64,000 nucleotides of DNA from DATAES01 sp036493595 (GCA_036493595.1 DASXPN010000073.1:68265-132264); one strand, 5' to 3'; positions 1 through 9,088 are shown, counted from the stretch's first letter. Numbers and translations: made by a program. Notes: generated by a model not told the origin, from the sequence alone.

Positions 1-372
1 ACGGCGACGACCCTCGAAGCCATCTCGGGCAAGGGCGAGTACCTCGGCGGCGCCATCATCCCCGGCATCGAGATCAGCCTGGACGCGCTGTACGGACGAG
101 CGGCCGCACTGTTCCGGGTCGAGCTCGTCGAACCTCGGAGTGTCATCGGGAAGAACACGACGGAGTCGATCCAGTCCGGCGCGCTGTACGGTTTCGCCGC
201 GCAGGTTGACGGCATCTGCACGCGGATGGTCAAGGAGTTGGGGGAGGCGACGGTCGTTGCGACCGGTGGATTGGCCGGGCTCATCTCGCCGTTCTCGGAC
301 GCCATCCAGTACCACGAACCTTGGCTCACACTGCACGGGCTTCGCCTGATCTTCCAGAAGAACCAGCCGTGA
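1..372 (+). CDS. coaX: Type III pantothenate kinase, C-terminal part (5' end outside window)
   Basis: The first 123 codons of the window read through to TGA at 370-372 and give the C-terminal half of a CoaX-type pantothenate kinase, which phosphorylates pantothenate in the first step of coenzyme A synthesis. Visible family features are GAIIPGIEIS near the start, ESIQSGALYG in the middle and VVATGGLAGLI near the end, matching the ASKHA-fold C-terminal domain. The start codon and the N-terminal ATP-binding part lie upstream of the window. The stop overlaps the lysS start (GTGA), so the two genes are translationally coupled. Recognition rests on motif order only. Confidence 0.85.
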   Translation, partial: TATTLEAISGKGEYLGGAIIPGIEISLDALYGRAAALFRVELVEPRSVIGKNTTESIQSGALYGFAAQVDGICTRMVKELGEATVVATGGLAGLISPFSDAIQYHEPWLTLHGLRLIFQKNQP

Positions 373-1793
373 GCGGCGCCATCCCGTACCGCTACGAGCC
401 GGACGCGACCGCAGCAGGATTGCACGGTCGGTTCGGCTCGCTCGAGCCAGGCACGGAGACCGACAGCACGGTGACGGTCGCGGGCCGCCTGATGCTGCGA
501 CGCGTCCAGGGCAAGCTCGCGTTCGGCACGTTGCAGGATTCGTCCGGTCGCATCCAGCTCTTCGCGACCGCGCAGGGCACACCCGATTTCGACGCGTTCT
601 GCGCCCGTTCTCTCGGCGACTGGATCGGTGTGCGGGGCATCGTCATGACGACGAAGCGCGGCGAGCTGTCCGTGCGCGTCGACGAGTGGACCTTGCTCGC
701 CGAGGCGAAGCGGCCGTTCCCCGACAAGTGGCACGGCATCACCGACACCGACACTCGCTACCGCCAGCGCTATGTCGATCTGTGGGTGAGCGACGACGTC
801 CGCCGCACGTTCGAATTGCGCAGCCGGCTCGTGTCGTTCGCGCGCCGGTGGCTCGAGGACCGCGGCTTCATGGAGGTCGAGACTCCCGTGTTGCAACCCT
901 TGCCGGGTGGTGCGCACGCCAAGCCGTTCACGACGCACCACAACGCGCTCGACATGGAGATGTACCTGCGCGTCGCGCCCGAGCTGTATCTCAAGCGGCT
1001 GATCGCGGGCGGGTTCGAGAAGGTGTTCGAGATCGGCCGTGTGTTTCGCAACGAAGGACTTGGGTACCGGTGGAACCCTGAGTTCACGATGCTCGAGCTC
1101 TACCAGGCGTATGCCGACTACCACGACATCATGGCGCTCACGGAACAACTCATCGCCGACGCAGCCGCGGAGCTGTGCGGCACGACAAAGCTCCGCTACC
1201 TCGATCGCGATCTCGACCTCACGCCGCCGTGGCGGCGGGCGACGATGACAGAGCTCATCAAGGAGCACGCCGGCATCGACGTCGATCTCGACACACCGAT
1301 CAGCCAGCTACGTGGCCTGTGCGACGAGCGCGAGATCCCGTGGAGAGACTCCGACGGCCCCGGCAAGCTCGTGCTCGAGTTGTACGAGAAGACGACAGAG
1401 GCCGAGCTCTGGGGACCGGTCTTCGTGTGCGACTACCCGAAGGAGGTCTCGCCCCTGGCCCGGGACCATCGGAGCCGGCCCGGTTACGTGGAGCGCTTCG
1501 AACCGATCATCGCGGGACGCGAGATCGGCAACGCGTTCAGCGAGTTGATCGATCCGGTGGATCAGCGGGAGCGGCTCGAGGATCAAGCACGCGCCCGGGC
1601 CGGCGGCGACGAGGAGGCGATGAGCTTCGACGCCGACTACGTCCGCGCGCTCGAGTATGGGCTGCCACCGACGGGCGGGCTCGGGATCGGCATCGATCGC
1701 GTGGTGATGATCCTCGCCGATGTGCCCACGATCCGAGACGTGATCCTGTTCCCCACGTTGAGGCCCGAACAGGTCCAGGGTCAGGACAAGTAG
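369..1793 (+). CDS. lysS: Lysyl-tRNA synthetase, class II
   Basis: A 474-residue class II aminoacyl-tRNA synthetase that charges tRNA-Lys in the cytoplasm. An OB-fold anticodon-binding domain lies at about residues 35-135 (VTVAGRLMLRRVQGKLAF, then LQDSSGRIQLF). The catalytic core follows, with motif 2 (FEIGRVFRNEG, about residue 220) and motif 3 (GLGIGIDRVVM, about residue 438). I chose GTG at 369, which overlaps the coaX stop as GTGA. The longer frame from ATG at 321 would add 16 residues lying inside coaX. Length is slightly below the usual 490-510. The next gene starts on the last base of this stop codon. Confidence 0.93.
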   Translation: MSGAIPYRYEPDATAAGLHGRFGSLEPGTETDSTVTVAGRLMLRRVQGKLAFGTLQDSSGRIQLFATAQGTPDFDAFCARSLGDWIGVRGIVMTTKRGELSVRVDEWTLLAEAKRPFPDKWHGITDTDTRYRQRYVDLWVSDDVRRTFELRSRLVSFARRWLEDRGFMEVETPVLQPLPGGAHAKPFTTHHNALDMEMYLRVAPELYLKRLIAGGFEKVFEIGRVFRNEGLGYRWNPEFTMLELYQAYADYHDIMALTEQLIADAAAELCGTTKLRYLDRDLDLTPPWRRATMTELIKEHAGIDVDLDTPISQLRGLCDEREIPWRDSDGPGKLVLELYEKTTEAELWGPVFVCDYPKEVSPLARDHRSRPGYVERFEPIIAGREIGNAFSELIDPVDQRERLEDQARARAGGDEEAMSFDADYVRALEYGLPPTGGLGIGIDRVVMILADVPTIRDVILFPTLRPEQVQGQDK

Positions 1794-2752
1794 TGCGCGT
1801 CCTCGTCACCGGCATGGGCGGTGAGATCGGCATCCGCGTCACGAACCTGCTCGAGCGCGATCACAACATCAACGACGTGCTCGGCGTCGACATCGACCCG
1901 CCGCGGCGCCGGATGCATCGCGCCGAGTTCCGCCGAGTCGATCCTCGCGATCGCCGCAAGCTCGTCCGCATCGTGCGTGACTTCGAGCCGACTGCGGTCG
2001 TGCACCTCGGCGTGTACGAGCCCAATGCGCGCGCCGGACCCGATCTCGCGCGATCGCTGACCCACGAGTTCACTCTGGCCGCGCTCGGCGCGGCGGCGGA
2101 CAGCCGCAGCCTCGATCGAATCGTCGTGCGATCGGGCATCGAGGTCTACGGACGGGCTCGAGGAGCAGCCACGCGACCGGACGAGTCGGTTGCGCCTGCA
2201 CCGACATCGGGGTTCGGGCGATCGTTGCTGGAAGTGGAGCTGGCGGCGCGTGAGGCGGCTGACAGCGCGGACGCGTCATTGACACTCGTGCGGTGCGCGC
2301 CAATCGTCGGTCCGCACATGTCGAGTCCGCTCGGACGCCTCCTGCGGCTCCCGGTCGTTCCCACCGGCGCCCTGTCCGACCCTCCGTTCTCGCTGCTGCA
2401 TCAGGACGATGCCGCGGAGGCGTTCGTACGGGCACTCGATCGGAAGTGCGACGAGCCGCTGAACGTCGTCGGTCGCGGCGTCGTGACCGCAGCACAAGCA
2501 GCGCGGCTCGGCGGCCGGATCGTGTTCCCGGTCGTCGGTCCGCAATGGCTCGCAGCACGGGCGATCGCGGAGCTACTGGGCGCGCCGCTGCCCGATCATG
2601 TGCAAGAGCTCTTGGTAAGGGGCCGGTCGGCCGACGGATCGCTCGCCGCGACGGTCCTCGGCCTCGACGACTGCACGAGCACGTTCGAGATCGTGCAGGA
2701 CCTCTACGAGTGGGCCTCGGTCACCTACCTGAAGGCGTCGGAAGCAGCGTGA
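1793..2752 (+). CDS. NAD-dependent epimerase/dehydratase-family protein with degenerate active site
   Basis: A 319-residue extended short-chain dehydrogenase fold. The Rossmann glycine motif is intact (VLVTGMGGEIG, residues 3-13) and is followed by an acidic strand end (GVDID). The usual catalytic YxxxK is not seen: the expected place reads GFGRSLLE, with Phe for Tyr and Leu for Lys. The protein may bind NAD(P) without classical SDR chemistry. GTG at 1793 overlaps the lysS stop by one base. An acyltransferase-like gene follows, a pairing that resembles mycobacterial galE2 and its acyltransferase neighbour. The substrate cannot be named from the sequence. Confidence 0.8.
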   Translation: MRVLVTGMGGEIGIRVTNLLERDHNINDVLGVDIDPPRRRMHRAEFRRVDPRDRRKLVRIVRDFEPTAVVHLGVYEPNARAGPDLARSLTHEFTLAALGAAADSRSLDRIVVRSGIEVYGRARGAATRPDESVAPAPTSGFGRSLLEVELAAREAADSADASLTLVRCAPIVGPHMSSPLGRLLRLPVVPTGALSDPPFSLLHQDDAAEAFVRALDRKCDEPLNVVGRGVVTAAQAARLGGRIVFPVVGPQWLAARAIAELLGAPLPDHVQELLVRGRSADGSLAATVLGLDDCTSTFEIVQDLYEWASVTYLKASEAA

Positions 2753-2858
2753 GCGAGCGCAGCGAGCTCAGGTGGTTCCAGTCGAGCGAGCGCCAGCTCG
2801 CCGGTTGGTTTGGGGTCTGGGGGCGTAGCCCCCAGGGAAGCGAAGCAGCGTGAGCGAG
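2741..2858. repeat. Small insertion-like spacer flanked by 17-bp direct repeats
   Basis: An identical 17-bp sequence (GAAGCAGCGTGAGCGAG) occurs at 2741-2757 and 2842-2858. The first copy contains the stop of the dehydrogenase-like gene and the second contains the GTG start of the acyltransferase-like gene. Between them lie 84 bp rich in short inverted repeats. Removing one repeat plus the spacer would restore a GTGA stop-start overlap like others in this window, so the spacer looks like an insertion that duplicated the junction. No protein is encoded. Confidence 0.55.
2817..2835. repeat. Perfect 8-bp inverted repeat hairpin in the spacer
   Basis: CTGGGGGC - GTA - GCCCCCAG forms a perfect 8-bp stem with a 3-nt loop in the gap between the dehydrogenase-like and acyltransferase-like genes. 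There is no T tract, so a simple intrinsic terminator is unlikely. It could be a palindromic repeat unit or an attenuating hairpin just upstream of the next start codon. Confidence 0.6.
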
Positions 2859-3506
2859 ATCAGCGACGTTGCGGCGGGGTCGTTCGTGCGGCACCGGCTC
2901 GACGGTACGTACGCGATCGACGAGTGGGGACTCGACGCCGAGCTCGTCGATGCGGTTTCACCGTTGCTGGGATTGCGTTGGCAGGTCGACACCATCGGTG
3001 CCGACGTCTTGCCGCGCCACGGCGCGGTGCTGCTTGTCGCCAACTGCCGGCTGGGTTGGTCGGAGCCCTTCGTGATGAGCCGGGGCATCCGGCAGGCGAC
3101 AGGACGCTTCGTGCGCGTCGCCGGCGTCCCCGATGTCGCGCCTGTCGGTCCGTTGTTGCGTCGGTTCGGGGGCGTGCTCGCCCGCCCGGACGAGATCACC
3201 GGGTTGCTGCGAGCCGGCGGGATGGTCGGGGTCACGCTCGGGCAGTCCGTCCGTCGGCGTCATCACGCGGGCGCGGTGCGGCCGGATCTGCTCGCACCCG
3301 CACTGGTCGTCGGTGCTGATGTCGTGCCCGTTGCGTTGATCGGTCGTGAGCTCGGGCGCCGCTGGCAGGTTGTTGTCGGGCCGGCCATCGAGCGCCCGAC
3401 GAGCCGCGGCCCACTGGCGGTCGCTGACCTCGCCGAGCGGGCTCGCAACGGTGTGCAGTCATTGCTCGACGAGGCGTTTCCCCCGAGCTTGCTGAGGATG
3501 TCATGA
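2850..3506 (+). CDS. PlsC-like acyltransferase-family protein lacking the HX4D motif
   Basis: A 218-residue protein resembling a 1-acylglycerol-3-phosphate acyltransferase fold. The segment VLLVANCRLGWSEPF sits where the catalytic NHxSxxD loop is expected, but His is replaced by Cys and the Asp is displaced. Downstream, RRFGGVLARPDEI corresponds to the second acceptor-binding block, and VGADVVPVALIG to the usual late strand. It may be inactive or use altered chemistry. The start is GTG at 2850, after the repeat-flanked spacer. The stop overlaps the next gene as ATGA, so these genes form one operon with the upstream dehydrogenase-like gene. No transmembrane segment is obvious. Confidence 0.65.
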   Translation: MSEISDVAAGSFVRHRLDGTYAIDEWGLDAELVDAVSPLLGLRWQVDTIGADVLPRHGAVLLVANCRLGWSEPFVMSRGIRQATGRFVRVAGVPDVAPVGPLLRRFGGVLARPDEITGLLRAGGMVGVTLGQSVRRRHHAGAVRPDLLAPALVVGADVVPVALIGRELGRRWQVVVGPAIERPTSRGPLAVADLAERARNGVQSLLDEAFPPSLLRMS

Positions 3507-4345
3507 GCTTCGCCACGACCGCTGACGGCATCCGGATCCACTACGACGTGTTCGGCCGTCGTGGCGCCGAGCCGGTGTTGATGATCCAGGGTCTCGGCGC
3601 CGACTCCCGTGGTTGGGGTCTCCAGCGACCCGCGATCGGTCGCTCCTATCGCGGCATCGTGTTCGACAATCGCGGCGTCGGTCGAAGTGGCAAGCCGGTT
3701 GGACAGTACGACCTCGAGCAGATGGCCGACGACGCGATCGCGGTGCTGGATGACGCGGGCTTCGACTCCGCGCACGTGATGGGCGCGTCGATGGGTGGCG
3801 TGATCGCGCAGATCATCGCGGTGCGCTATCCGGAACGAGTGCGATCGCTGATCCTGGCGTGCACGGCGTGCCGCCACCTCACCTGGCGACGCGAGCTGCT
3901 CGAGGACTGGGCCGCGCTCGCGCAAGCTCAGGGCATGCGCGCGTTCGCCGCCGCCAACCTGCGCTGGCTGGTCGGTCCGCGATCGCTGCGCCGCTTCTGG
4001 CCCGCGTTCGGGGTGCTCACGCCGATCGCGATCAGCGCGCCGACGCATTCATTCGTGTCGCAGGTGCACGCCATCCTCGACATGGACGACGACCTGCGGA
4101 TGTTGTTGCCGACGGTGACAGCACCGACGCTTGTGCTCGTCGGTAGTCAGGACATCCTGACGCCACAGGCCGACGCGGAGGAGATCGTCGAGCTGATCCC
4201 CGACGCGGAGCTCGCCGTCGTACAAGGCGCAGCGCACGGCCTGATGGTCGAACACTTCGCCACGTTCAACCGCCTGGTCCTCGACTTCCTCGCACGCGTG
4301 ACCGCCGAACAACACAGCCTCGAACTCCGTCGGGACCGCTCCTGA
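3503..4345 (+). CDS. Alpha/beta hydrolase
   Basis: A 280-residue alpha/beta-hydrolase with a complete apparent triad: nucleophile Ser96 in GASMGG, Asp217 in VGSQDILTP and His245 in GAAHGLMVE. The early IQGLGADSRGW segment supplies the oxyanion region and FDNRGVGRSG is the typical strand-4 motif of this family. It probably hydrolyses an ester, lactone or C-C bond of a small molecule. The specificity cannot be read from sequence. ATG at 3503 overlaps the preceding stop by 4 bp, so it is the last gene of the lysS-linked operon. The next 189 bp hold no gene I can support. Confidence 0.85.
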   Translation: MSFATTADGIRIHYDVFGRRGAEPVLMIQGLGADSRGWGLQRPAIGRSYRGIVFDNRGVGRSGKPVGQYDLEQMADDAIAVLDDAGFDSAHVMGASMGGVIAQIIAVRYPERVRSLILACTACRHLTWRRELLEDWAALAQAQGMRAFAAANLRWLVGPRSLRRFWPAFGVLTPIAISAPTHSFVSQVHAILDMDDDLRMLLPTVTAPTLVLVGSQDILTPQADAEEIVELIPDAELAVVQGAAHGLMVEHFATFNRLVLDFLARVTAEQHSLELRRDRS

Positions 4346-4534
4346 GTCCGCGCCAGCATCAGCTTGTCCAGGCGTCGGCGCCGGCCTTGCCGGAGCCACA
4401 GCGTCGCGCTCGCCGCCCGGCCCACGAGTCAATGTGTCCTCGGTGCCTCCTCTGCGTAGAGCCGCGGACACCGTACGTCACCCTCCGTGATACGGGAGGC
4501 GAGCAGATCGAGGAACGAACGACGAAGGCTGGCG

Positions 4535-5533
4535 TCAGCCGGCGGCGCGTACGGCGTCGACGCGTGCGAACAGCGCATCGGTGGCCGATGCCAACCACGC
4601 CGTCGCCGCGTTCTCACCGAGCGGCGCGAGCGCGCGCACCGCGCTGTCCGCGTGTTCACGCGCCGTGTCGAGGGCGGCAGCGACCGCACCATCGGCTCGC
4701 ACGAGCGACAGCGCTTCGCGGAGTCGGTCGTCGTCCAGGGGCCGGCCGAGGCGATCGCGAAGACCGTCCGCACCGTCCAGCGCGCGCAGCACCGGCAGGG
4801 TGTAGACGCCTTCGACGAGATCGTGACCAGCGGGCTTGCCGAGCTCGTCGTCCGACGCCACGACATCGAGCACGTCGTCCACGATCTGGAACGCGATGCC
4901 GTAGCCCTCGCCGTATGCGGTCAAGGCGTCGATCGCGTCCCGGGGCAGGCCACCGACGATGGCGCCGATTCGGCACGCCGTTGCGAACAGCGCCGCCGTC
5001 TTGCCGCGGATCGAGTCGAGGTACGCCTCCTCGGTGCGGCCCACGTCGTAGGCAGACCGCAACTCGCCGACTTCGCCCTCACACAAGCGCCCGATGGTGG
5101 CGGCGAGGAGTCCCGCCACCTCGGTGCCGAGTGACGCCGCGATCTCCGATGCCCGAGCCAGCAGGAAGTCCCCCGCGAGGATGGCGGTGAGGTTGCCCCA
5201 CCGGGCGTTGACGCTCTCGACCGTGCGCCGGGTGACGGCTTCGTCGATCACGTCGTCGTGATACAGCGACCCGAGATGGACGAGCTCCACGGCGACGCCA
5301 CCTAGCACGGCATCCTCGCTGACCTGCGGTTCTCCCCTTCTCGAGGCCGCAGAGGCGACCGCGAACAGCGGTCGTACTCGCTTGCCGCCCGCGACGATCA
5401 GGTGGCTCGCAACCTCGCTGAGGAAGTCGTTGTCGCTGCGGACCGACGCGAGAAGCGCCGGCTCCACTCGCGCTCGTGCGTCGACGATGAACGAAGGCTC
5501 CGCACGCGCCGAGGACGACCCCACCGCCGACAC
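4535..5533 (-). CDS. Polyprenyl diphosphate synthase (trans-isoprenyl synthase)
   Basis: A 332-residue all-helical prenyltransferase that extends isoprenyl diphosphates with IPP, most likely to make the menaquinone side chain. The FARM region has the first aspartate motif D93-D94-V-I-D97, preceded by GGKRVRP (residues 49-55). The second motif is D219-D220-V-L-D223 in AFQIVDDVLD, followed by GKPAGHDLVEG. Length matches heptaprenyl/octaprenyl-type synthases rather than the shorter FPP synthases. The start is GTG at 5533. The gene is divergent from clpC, with the shared promoter region at about 5534-5661. Product chain length is not determinable by eye. Confidence 0.88.
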   Translation of the reverse strand: MSAVGSSSARAEPSFIVDARARVEPALLASVRSDNDFLSEVASHLIVAGGKRVRPLFAVASAASRRGEPQVSEDAVLGGVAVELVHLGSLYHDDVIDEAVTRRTVESVNARWGNLTAILAGDFLLARASEIAASLGTEVAGLLAATIGRLCEGEVGELRSAYDVGRTEEAYLDSIRGKTAALFATACRIGAIVGGLPRDAIDALTAYGEGYGIAFQIVDDVLDVVASDDELGKPAGHDLVEGVYTLPVLRALDGADGLRDRLGRPLDDDRLREALSLVRADGAVAAALDTAREHADSAVRALAPLGENAATAWLASATDALFARVDAVRAAG

Positions 5534-5661
5534 GCTACGGGGTCTTTTGGACGGGCGAAAACCCGTTGCAATCGGCCCCCACGCCTCAATCCTTCAGACG
5601 TGCGAACCGAAGGGTCATGGGTAGACTCCACGCCACTCAACCCCCGCCAGGGGAGGCGATC

Positions 5662-8184
5662 TTGTTCGAACGGTTCACGGACCGGGCACGTCGTGTCGTC
5701 GTTCTTGCACAAGAAGAAGCACGGCTGCTCAACCACAACTACATCGGTACCGAGCACATCCTGCTCGGCCTGATCCACGAGGGCGAAGGTGTCGCCGCGA
5801 AGGCGCTCGAATCGCTCGGCATCTCACTCGAAGCGGTTCGCAGTCAGGTCGAGGAGATCATCGGTCAAGGCGGCTCGTCACCGAGTGGGCACATCCCGTT
5901 CACGCCGCGCGCCAAGAAGGTCCTCGAGCTGTCGTTGCGCGAGGCCTTGCAACTCGGTCACAACTACATCGGCACCGAGCACATCCTCCTCGGTCTCATC
6001 CGTGAAGGTGAAGGCGTCGCCGCGCAAGTGCTCGTGAAGCTCGGCGCGGACCTCTCGCGCGTGCGCCAGCAAGTCATCCAGCTGCTGTCGGGTTACAGCG
6101 GCCCCGGCGGTCAGCAAGAGAAGGCAGGCGCGACGGCTGGTGGCAGCGGCGAGCAGACGCCGTCCGGTTCGCTCGTGCTCGACCAGTTCGGTCGCAACCT
6201 CACGCAGCAAGCGCGCGAGAAGAAGCTCGATCCCGTCATCGGTCGTCACCGTGAGATCGAGCGCGTGATGCAAGTGCTCTCGCGGCGCACGAAGAACAAT
6301 CCCGTGCTCGTCGGCGAGCCCGGCGTGGGCAAGACCGCGATCGTCGAAGGTCTCGCGCAGAAGATCGTCGCCAACGATGTGCCCGAGACACTGCGGGGCA
6401 AGCAGCTCTACACGCTCGACCTCGGCGCGCTCGTCGCCGGCTCCCGCTACCGCGGCGACTTCGAAGAGCGCCTCAAGAAGGTGTTGAAGGAGATCCGCAC
6501 GCGCGGCGACATCATCTTGTTCATCGACGAGCTGCACACGCTCGTCGGTGCAGGTGCAGCCGAAGGTGCGATCGACGCCGCGTCGATCCTCAAGCCGATG
6601 CTCGCTCGTGGCGAGCTGCAGACCATCGGCGCGACGACGCTCGACGAGTACCGCAAGCACCTCGAGAAGGACGCGGCGCTCGAGCGGCGCTTCCAGAAGA
6701 TCACCGTCGACGAGCCGACCGTCGCGCACACCATCGAGATCCTGAAGGGTCTGCGCGATCGGTACGAGGCCCATCACCGCGTCACGATCACCGACCAGGC
6801 GCTCGTGGCCGCGGCCAACCTCGCCGACCGGTACATCTCCGACCGTCACCTCCCCGACAAGGCCATCGACCTCATCGACGAAGCCGGGTCGCGCTTGCGC
6901 ATCAAGCGCATGGAGACGCCGCCCGACTACAAAGAGCTCGAGAACCAGATCGCGCAGGTGCAGCAGCAGAAGAAGGAGGCCGTCGAGGCACAGCGCTTCG
7001 AAGAGGCCGGCAAGCTGCGCGACCGCGAGAAGGAGCTGCTCGGCGAGAAGGAGACGAAGGAAGCCGAGATCAAGGCGTCCGGTGTCGACCTGTTCGACGA
7101 GGTGGACGAAGAGGCCATTGCCGAAGTGCTCTCGGTGTGGACCGGCATCCCCGTGTACAAGCTCACCGAGGAAGAGACGCAGAAGCTGCTGCGCATGGAA
7201 GATGAGCTGCACAAGCGGGTCATCGGCCAGGAGCAGGCGATCAGGTCGGTGTCGCAGGCGATCCGGCGCACGCGCGCCGGTCTGAAAGATCCGAAGCGCC
7301 CGTCGGGCTCGTTCATCTTCCTCGGCCCGTCCGGCGTCGGGAAGACGGAGCTCGCGAAGACCTTGGCCGAATTCCTGTTCGGCGACGAGCAGTCACTGAT
7401 CGCGCTCGACATGTCCGAGTACATGGAGAAGCACACTGTGTCTCGCCTCGTCGGCTCGCCTCCGGGCTACGTCGGCTACGAGGAAGGTGGCCAGCTCACC
7501 GAAGCGGTGCGGCGCAAGCCGTTCTCCGTGGTGCTGTTCGACGAGATCGAAAAGGCCCACCCGGACGTCTTCAACACGCTGTTGCAGATCCTCGAAGAGG
7601 GTCGCCTGACCGACGCGCAGGGTCGCTCGGTCGACTTCCGCAACACCGTGCTGATCATGACGTCCAACCTGGGTACCGCGGACCTGCGCAAGGCCAACGT
7701 CGGCTTCGGCAAGTCGGACGAGGCGGTCACGTACGAGCGCATGAAGGAGAAGGTCACCGACGCGCTCAAGCAGCACTTCCGTCCCGAGTTCCTGAACCGC
7801 ATCGACGAGGTGATCGTCTTCCACGAGCTGTCGAAGGAAGAGGTCATCCAGATCGTCGACCTCATGATGCGGCGAGTGGCGGTGCAGCTCGAGAGCCAGG
7901 GCATCGGCATCGAGATCACCCAAGGCGCGAAGCAGTTGCTGGCCGAGCGCGGGTACGACCCGACACTCGGCGCCCGGCCGCTGCGTCGTGCCATCCAGCG
8001 CCTCGTCGAGGATCCGCTGTCCGAGCGGTTGCTCTACAAGGAATTCCGCGCCGGCGAGATCGTGATCGTCGGTGCCGAGCCCGATCCCGAGTCGGACAAG
8101 GGCGAGGACATGATCGTGTTCCGGTCGGTGGAGGGCTTCGAGCCGCCGCCGATCGAGCTCGCCGAAGCCGGCCCGACGGAGTAG
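5662..8184 (+). CDS. clpC: ATP-dependent Clp protease ATP-binding subunit ClpC
   Basis: An 840-residue Hsp100 unfoldase that feeds proteins to ClpP. Two Clp_N repeats (residues 1-145, each containing HNYIGTEHILLGL) are followed by AAA domain 1 (Walker A GEPGVGKT near 218, Walker B IILFIDE near 284). A UVR-type coiled region lies at about 430-465, then AAA domain 2 (GPSGVGKT near 555). I chose TTG at 5662, with GGGGAGG just upstream, because MFERFTDRARRVV is the conserved actinobacterial ClpC N-terminus. A frame from 5566 would add 32 unrelated residues. A TAGACT at 5622-5627 could be the -10 box. This is standard length for the family. Confidence 0.96.
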   Translation: MFERFTDRARRVVVLAQEEARLLNHNYIGTEHILLGLIHEGEGVAAKALESLGISLEAVRSQVEEIIGQGGSSPSGHIPFTPRAKKVLELSLREALQLGHNYIGTEHILLGLIREGEGVAAQVLVKLGADLSRVRQQVIQLLSGYSGPGGQQEKAGATAGGSGEQTPSGSLVLDQFGRNLTQQAREKKLDPVIGRHREIERVMQVLSRRTKNNPVLVGEPGVGKTAIVEGLAQKIVANDVPETLRGKQLYTLDLGALVAGSRYRGDFEERLKKVLKEIRTRGDIILFIDELHTLVGAGAAEGAIDAASILKPMLARGELQTIGATTLDEYRKHLEKDAALERRFQKITVDEPTVAHTIEILKGLRDRYEAHHRVTITDQALVAAANLADRYISDRHLPDKAIDLIDEAGSRLRIKRMETPPDYKELENQIAQVQQQKKEAVEAQRFEEAGKLRDREKELLGEKETKEAEIKASGVDLFDEVDEEAIAEVLSVWTGIPVYKLTEEETQKLLRMEDELHKRVIGQEQAIRSVSQAIRRTRAGLKDPKRPSGSFIFLGPSGVGKTELAKTLAEFLFGDEQSLIALDMSEYMEKHTVSRLVGSPPGYVGYEEGGQLTEAVRRKPFSVVLFDEIEKAHPDVFNTLLQILEEGRLTDAQGRSVDFRNTVLIMTSNLGTADLRKANVGFGKSDEAVTYERMKEKVTDALKQHFRPEFLNRIDEVIVFHELSKEEVIQIVDLMMRRVAVQLESQGIGIEITQGAKQLLAERGYDPTLGARPLRRAIQRLVEDPLSERLLYKEFRAGEIVIVGAEPDPESDKGEDMIVFRSVEGFEPPPIELAEAGPTE

Positions 8185-8212
8185 CACTCCGGCCGCTCGC
8201 GGTTCGCCGCGT

Positions 8213-9022
8213 ATGACTCGGATCAAACGGCGACTCCGCCTCGCCGCGCTCGTGGTGCTGGTCGTGATCGGCGCGAGCGCGTGCCGCGTCAAGACCGAGA
8301 TCGGCGTGACCGTGAAGGACGACGGCAGCGGCACGGTCACCGTGCGGGTCGGGCTCGACGACGACGCGTTGCAGCGTGCGCCCAACTTCGTCCAGTCGCT
8401 GAAGACCGACGACCTCGCGGCCGCGGGATGGACGGTCGTCGGCCCGGTGAAGGAAGCCGACAACTTCACCTATGTCGAGGCGAGCAAGAACTTCGCCAAC
8501 CCGGACGAAGCCTCGAAGATCTTCGCGGACCTGTCGGGCACCGGCGGACCATTCCGTGACTTCGCCATCACTCGGTCGCGCGCGTTCGCCCGCACGAAGT
8601 TCACGTTCAACGGGACGGTGGACTTTGCCGCAGGCCTCGAGGCGTTCGGCGACAGCGATCTCGCCGCGGCGTTGGACGGCAAGCCGCTCGGCGACGATCT
8701 CGGGGCGATCCAGGCTCGGTTGGGCGAGCCTCTGGATCGGGTGTTCTCGTTCGAGGTCGCCGTGCGGCTGCCAGGAGACGTGACGTCGAACGCGCCCGGC
8801 CAGGCCGAGAACGGCGCCATCTGGCAGCCGTCGCTGGCACAGGCCGGCCCTGTGCAGCTCACCGCGAAGTCGACGAGTACCCGCTGGCAAACGCTGATCG
8901 GGTCTGTCGTCGCCGTGGTCGCCGCCATCGGTCTGCTCGTGCTGCTGATCCTCTGGTTGCACTTCCGCGTCCGCCAGCGCCGCCGCGCCCAACCCCGTCA
9001 CGCCCAACCCCGCAAGGCCTGA
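8213..9022 (+). CDS. LppM-like lipoprotein with C-terminal membrane anchor
   Basis: A 269-residue exported protein. Residues 1-24 form a lipoprotein signal with lipobox GASAC. The following domain starts CRVKTEIGVTVKDDGSG and resembles the LppM domain of mycobacterial lipoproteins. A transmembrane helix lies at about 223-250 (VVAVVAAIGLLVLLILWL), followed by a basic cytoplasmic tail with a repeated AQPRHAQPR. The protein therefore appears anchored at both ends. The start is ATG at 8213, 28 bp after clpC. The function is unknown beyond the family link to cell-envelope processes. Confidence 0.75.
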   Translation: MTRIKRRLRLAALVVLVVIGASACRVKTEIGVTVKDDGSGTVTVRVGLDDDALQRAPNFVQSLKTDDLAAAGWTVVGPVKEADNFTYVEASKNFANPDEASKIFADLSGTGGPFRDFAITRSRAFARTKFTFNGTVDFAAGLEAFGDSDLAAALDGKPLGDDLGAIQARLGEPLDRVFSFEVAVRLPGDVTSNAPGQAENGAIWQPSLAQAGPVQLTAKSTSTRWQTLIGSVVAVVAAIGLLVLLILWLHFRVRQRRRAQPRHAQPRKA

Positions 9023-9047
9023 TCCCGACACGCCTGATCCCGACACG
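9018..9047 (+). repeat. 15-bp tandem duplication at the lipoprotein 3' end
   Basis: CCTGATCCCGACACG occurs twice back to back (9018-9032 and 9033-9047). The first copy contains the TGA stop of the LppM-like gene. This looks like a simple slippage duplication in the short spacer before radA. Confidence 0.6.
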
Positions 9048-9088
9048 CGCCGACGGGATAACCGGCGCTGTCGTACCCCCTGGTCATC

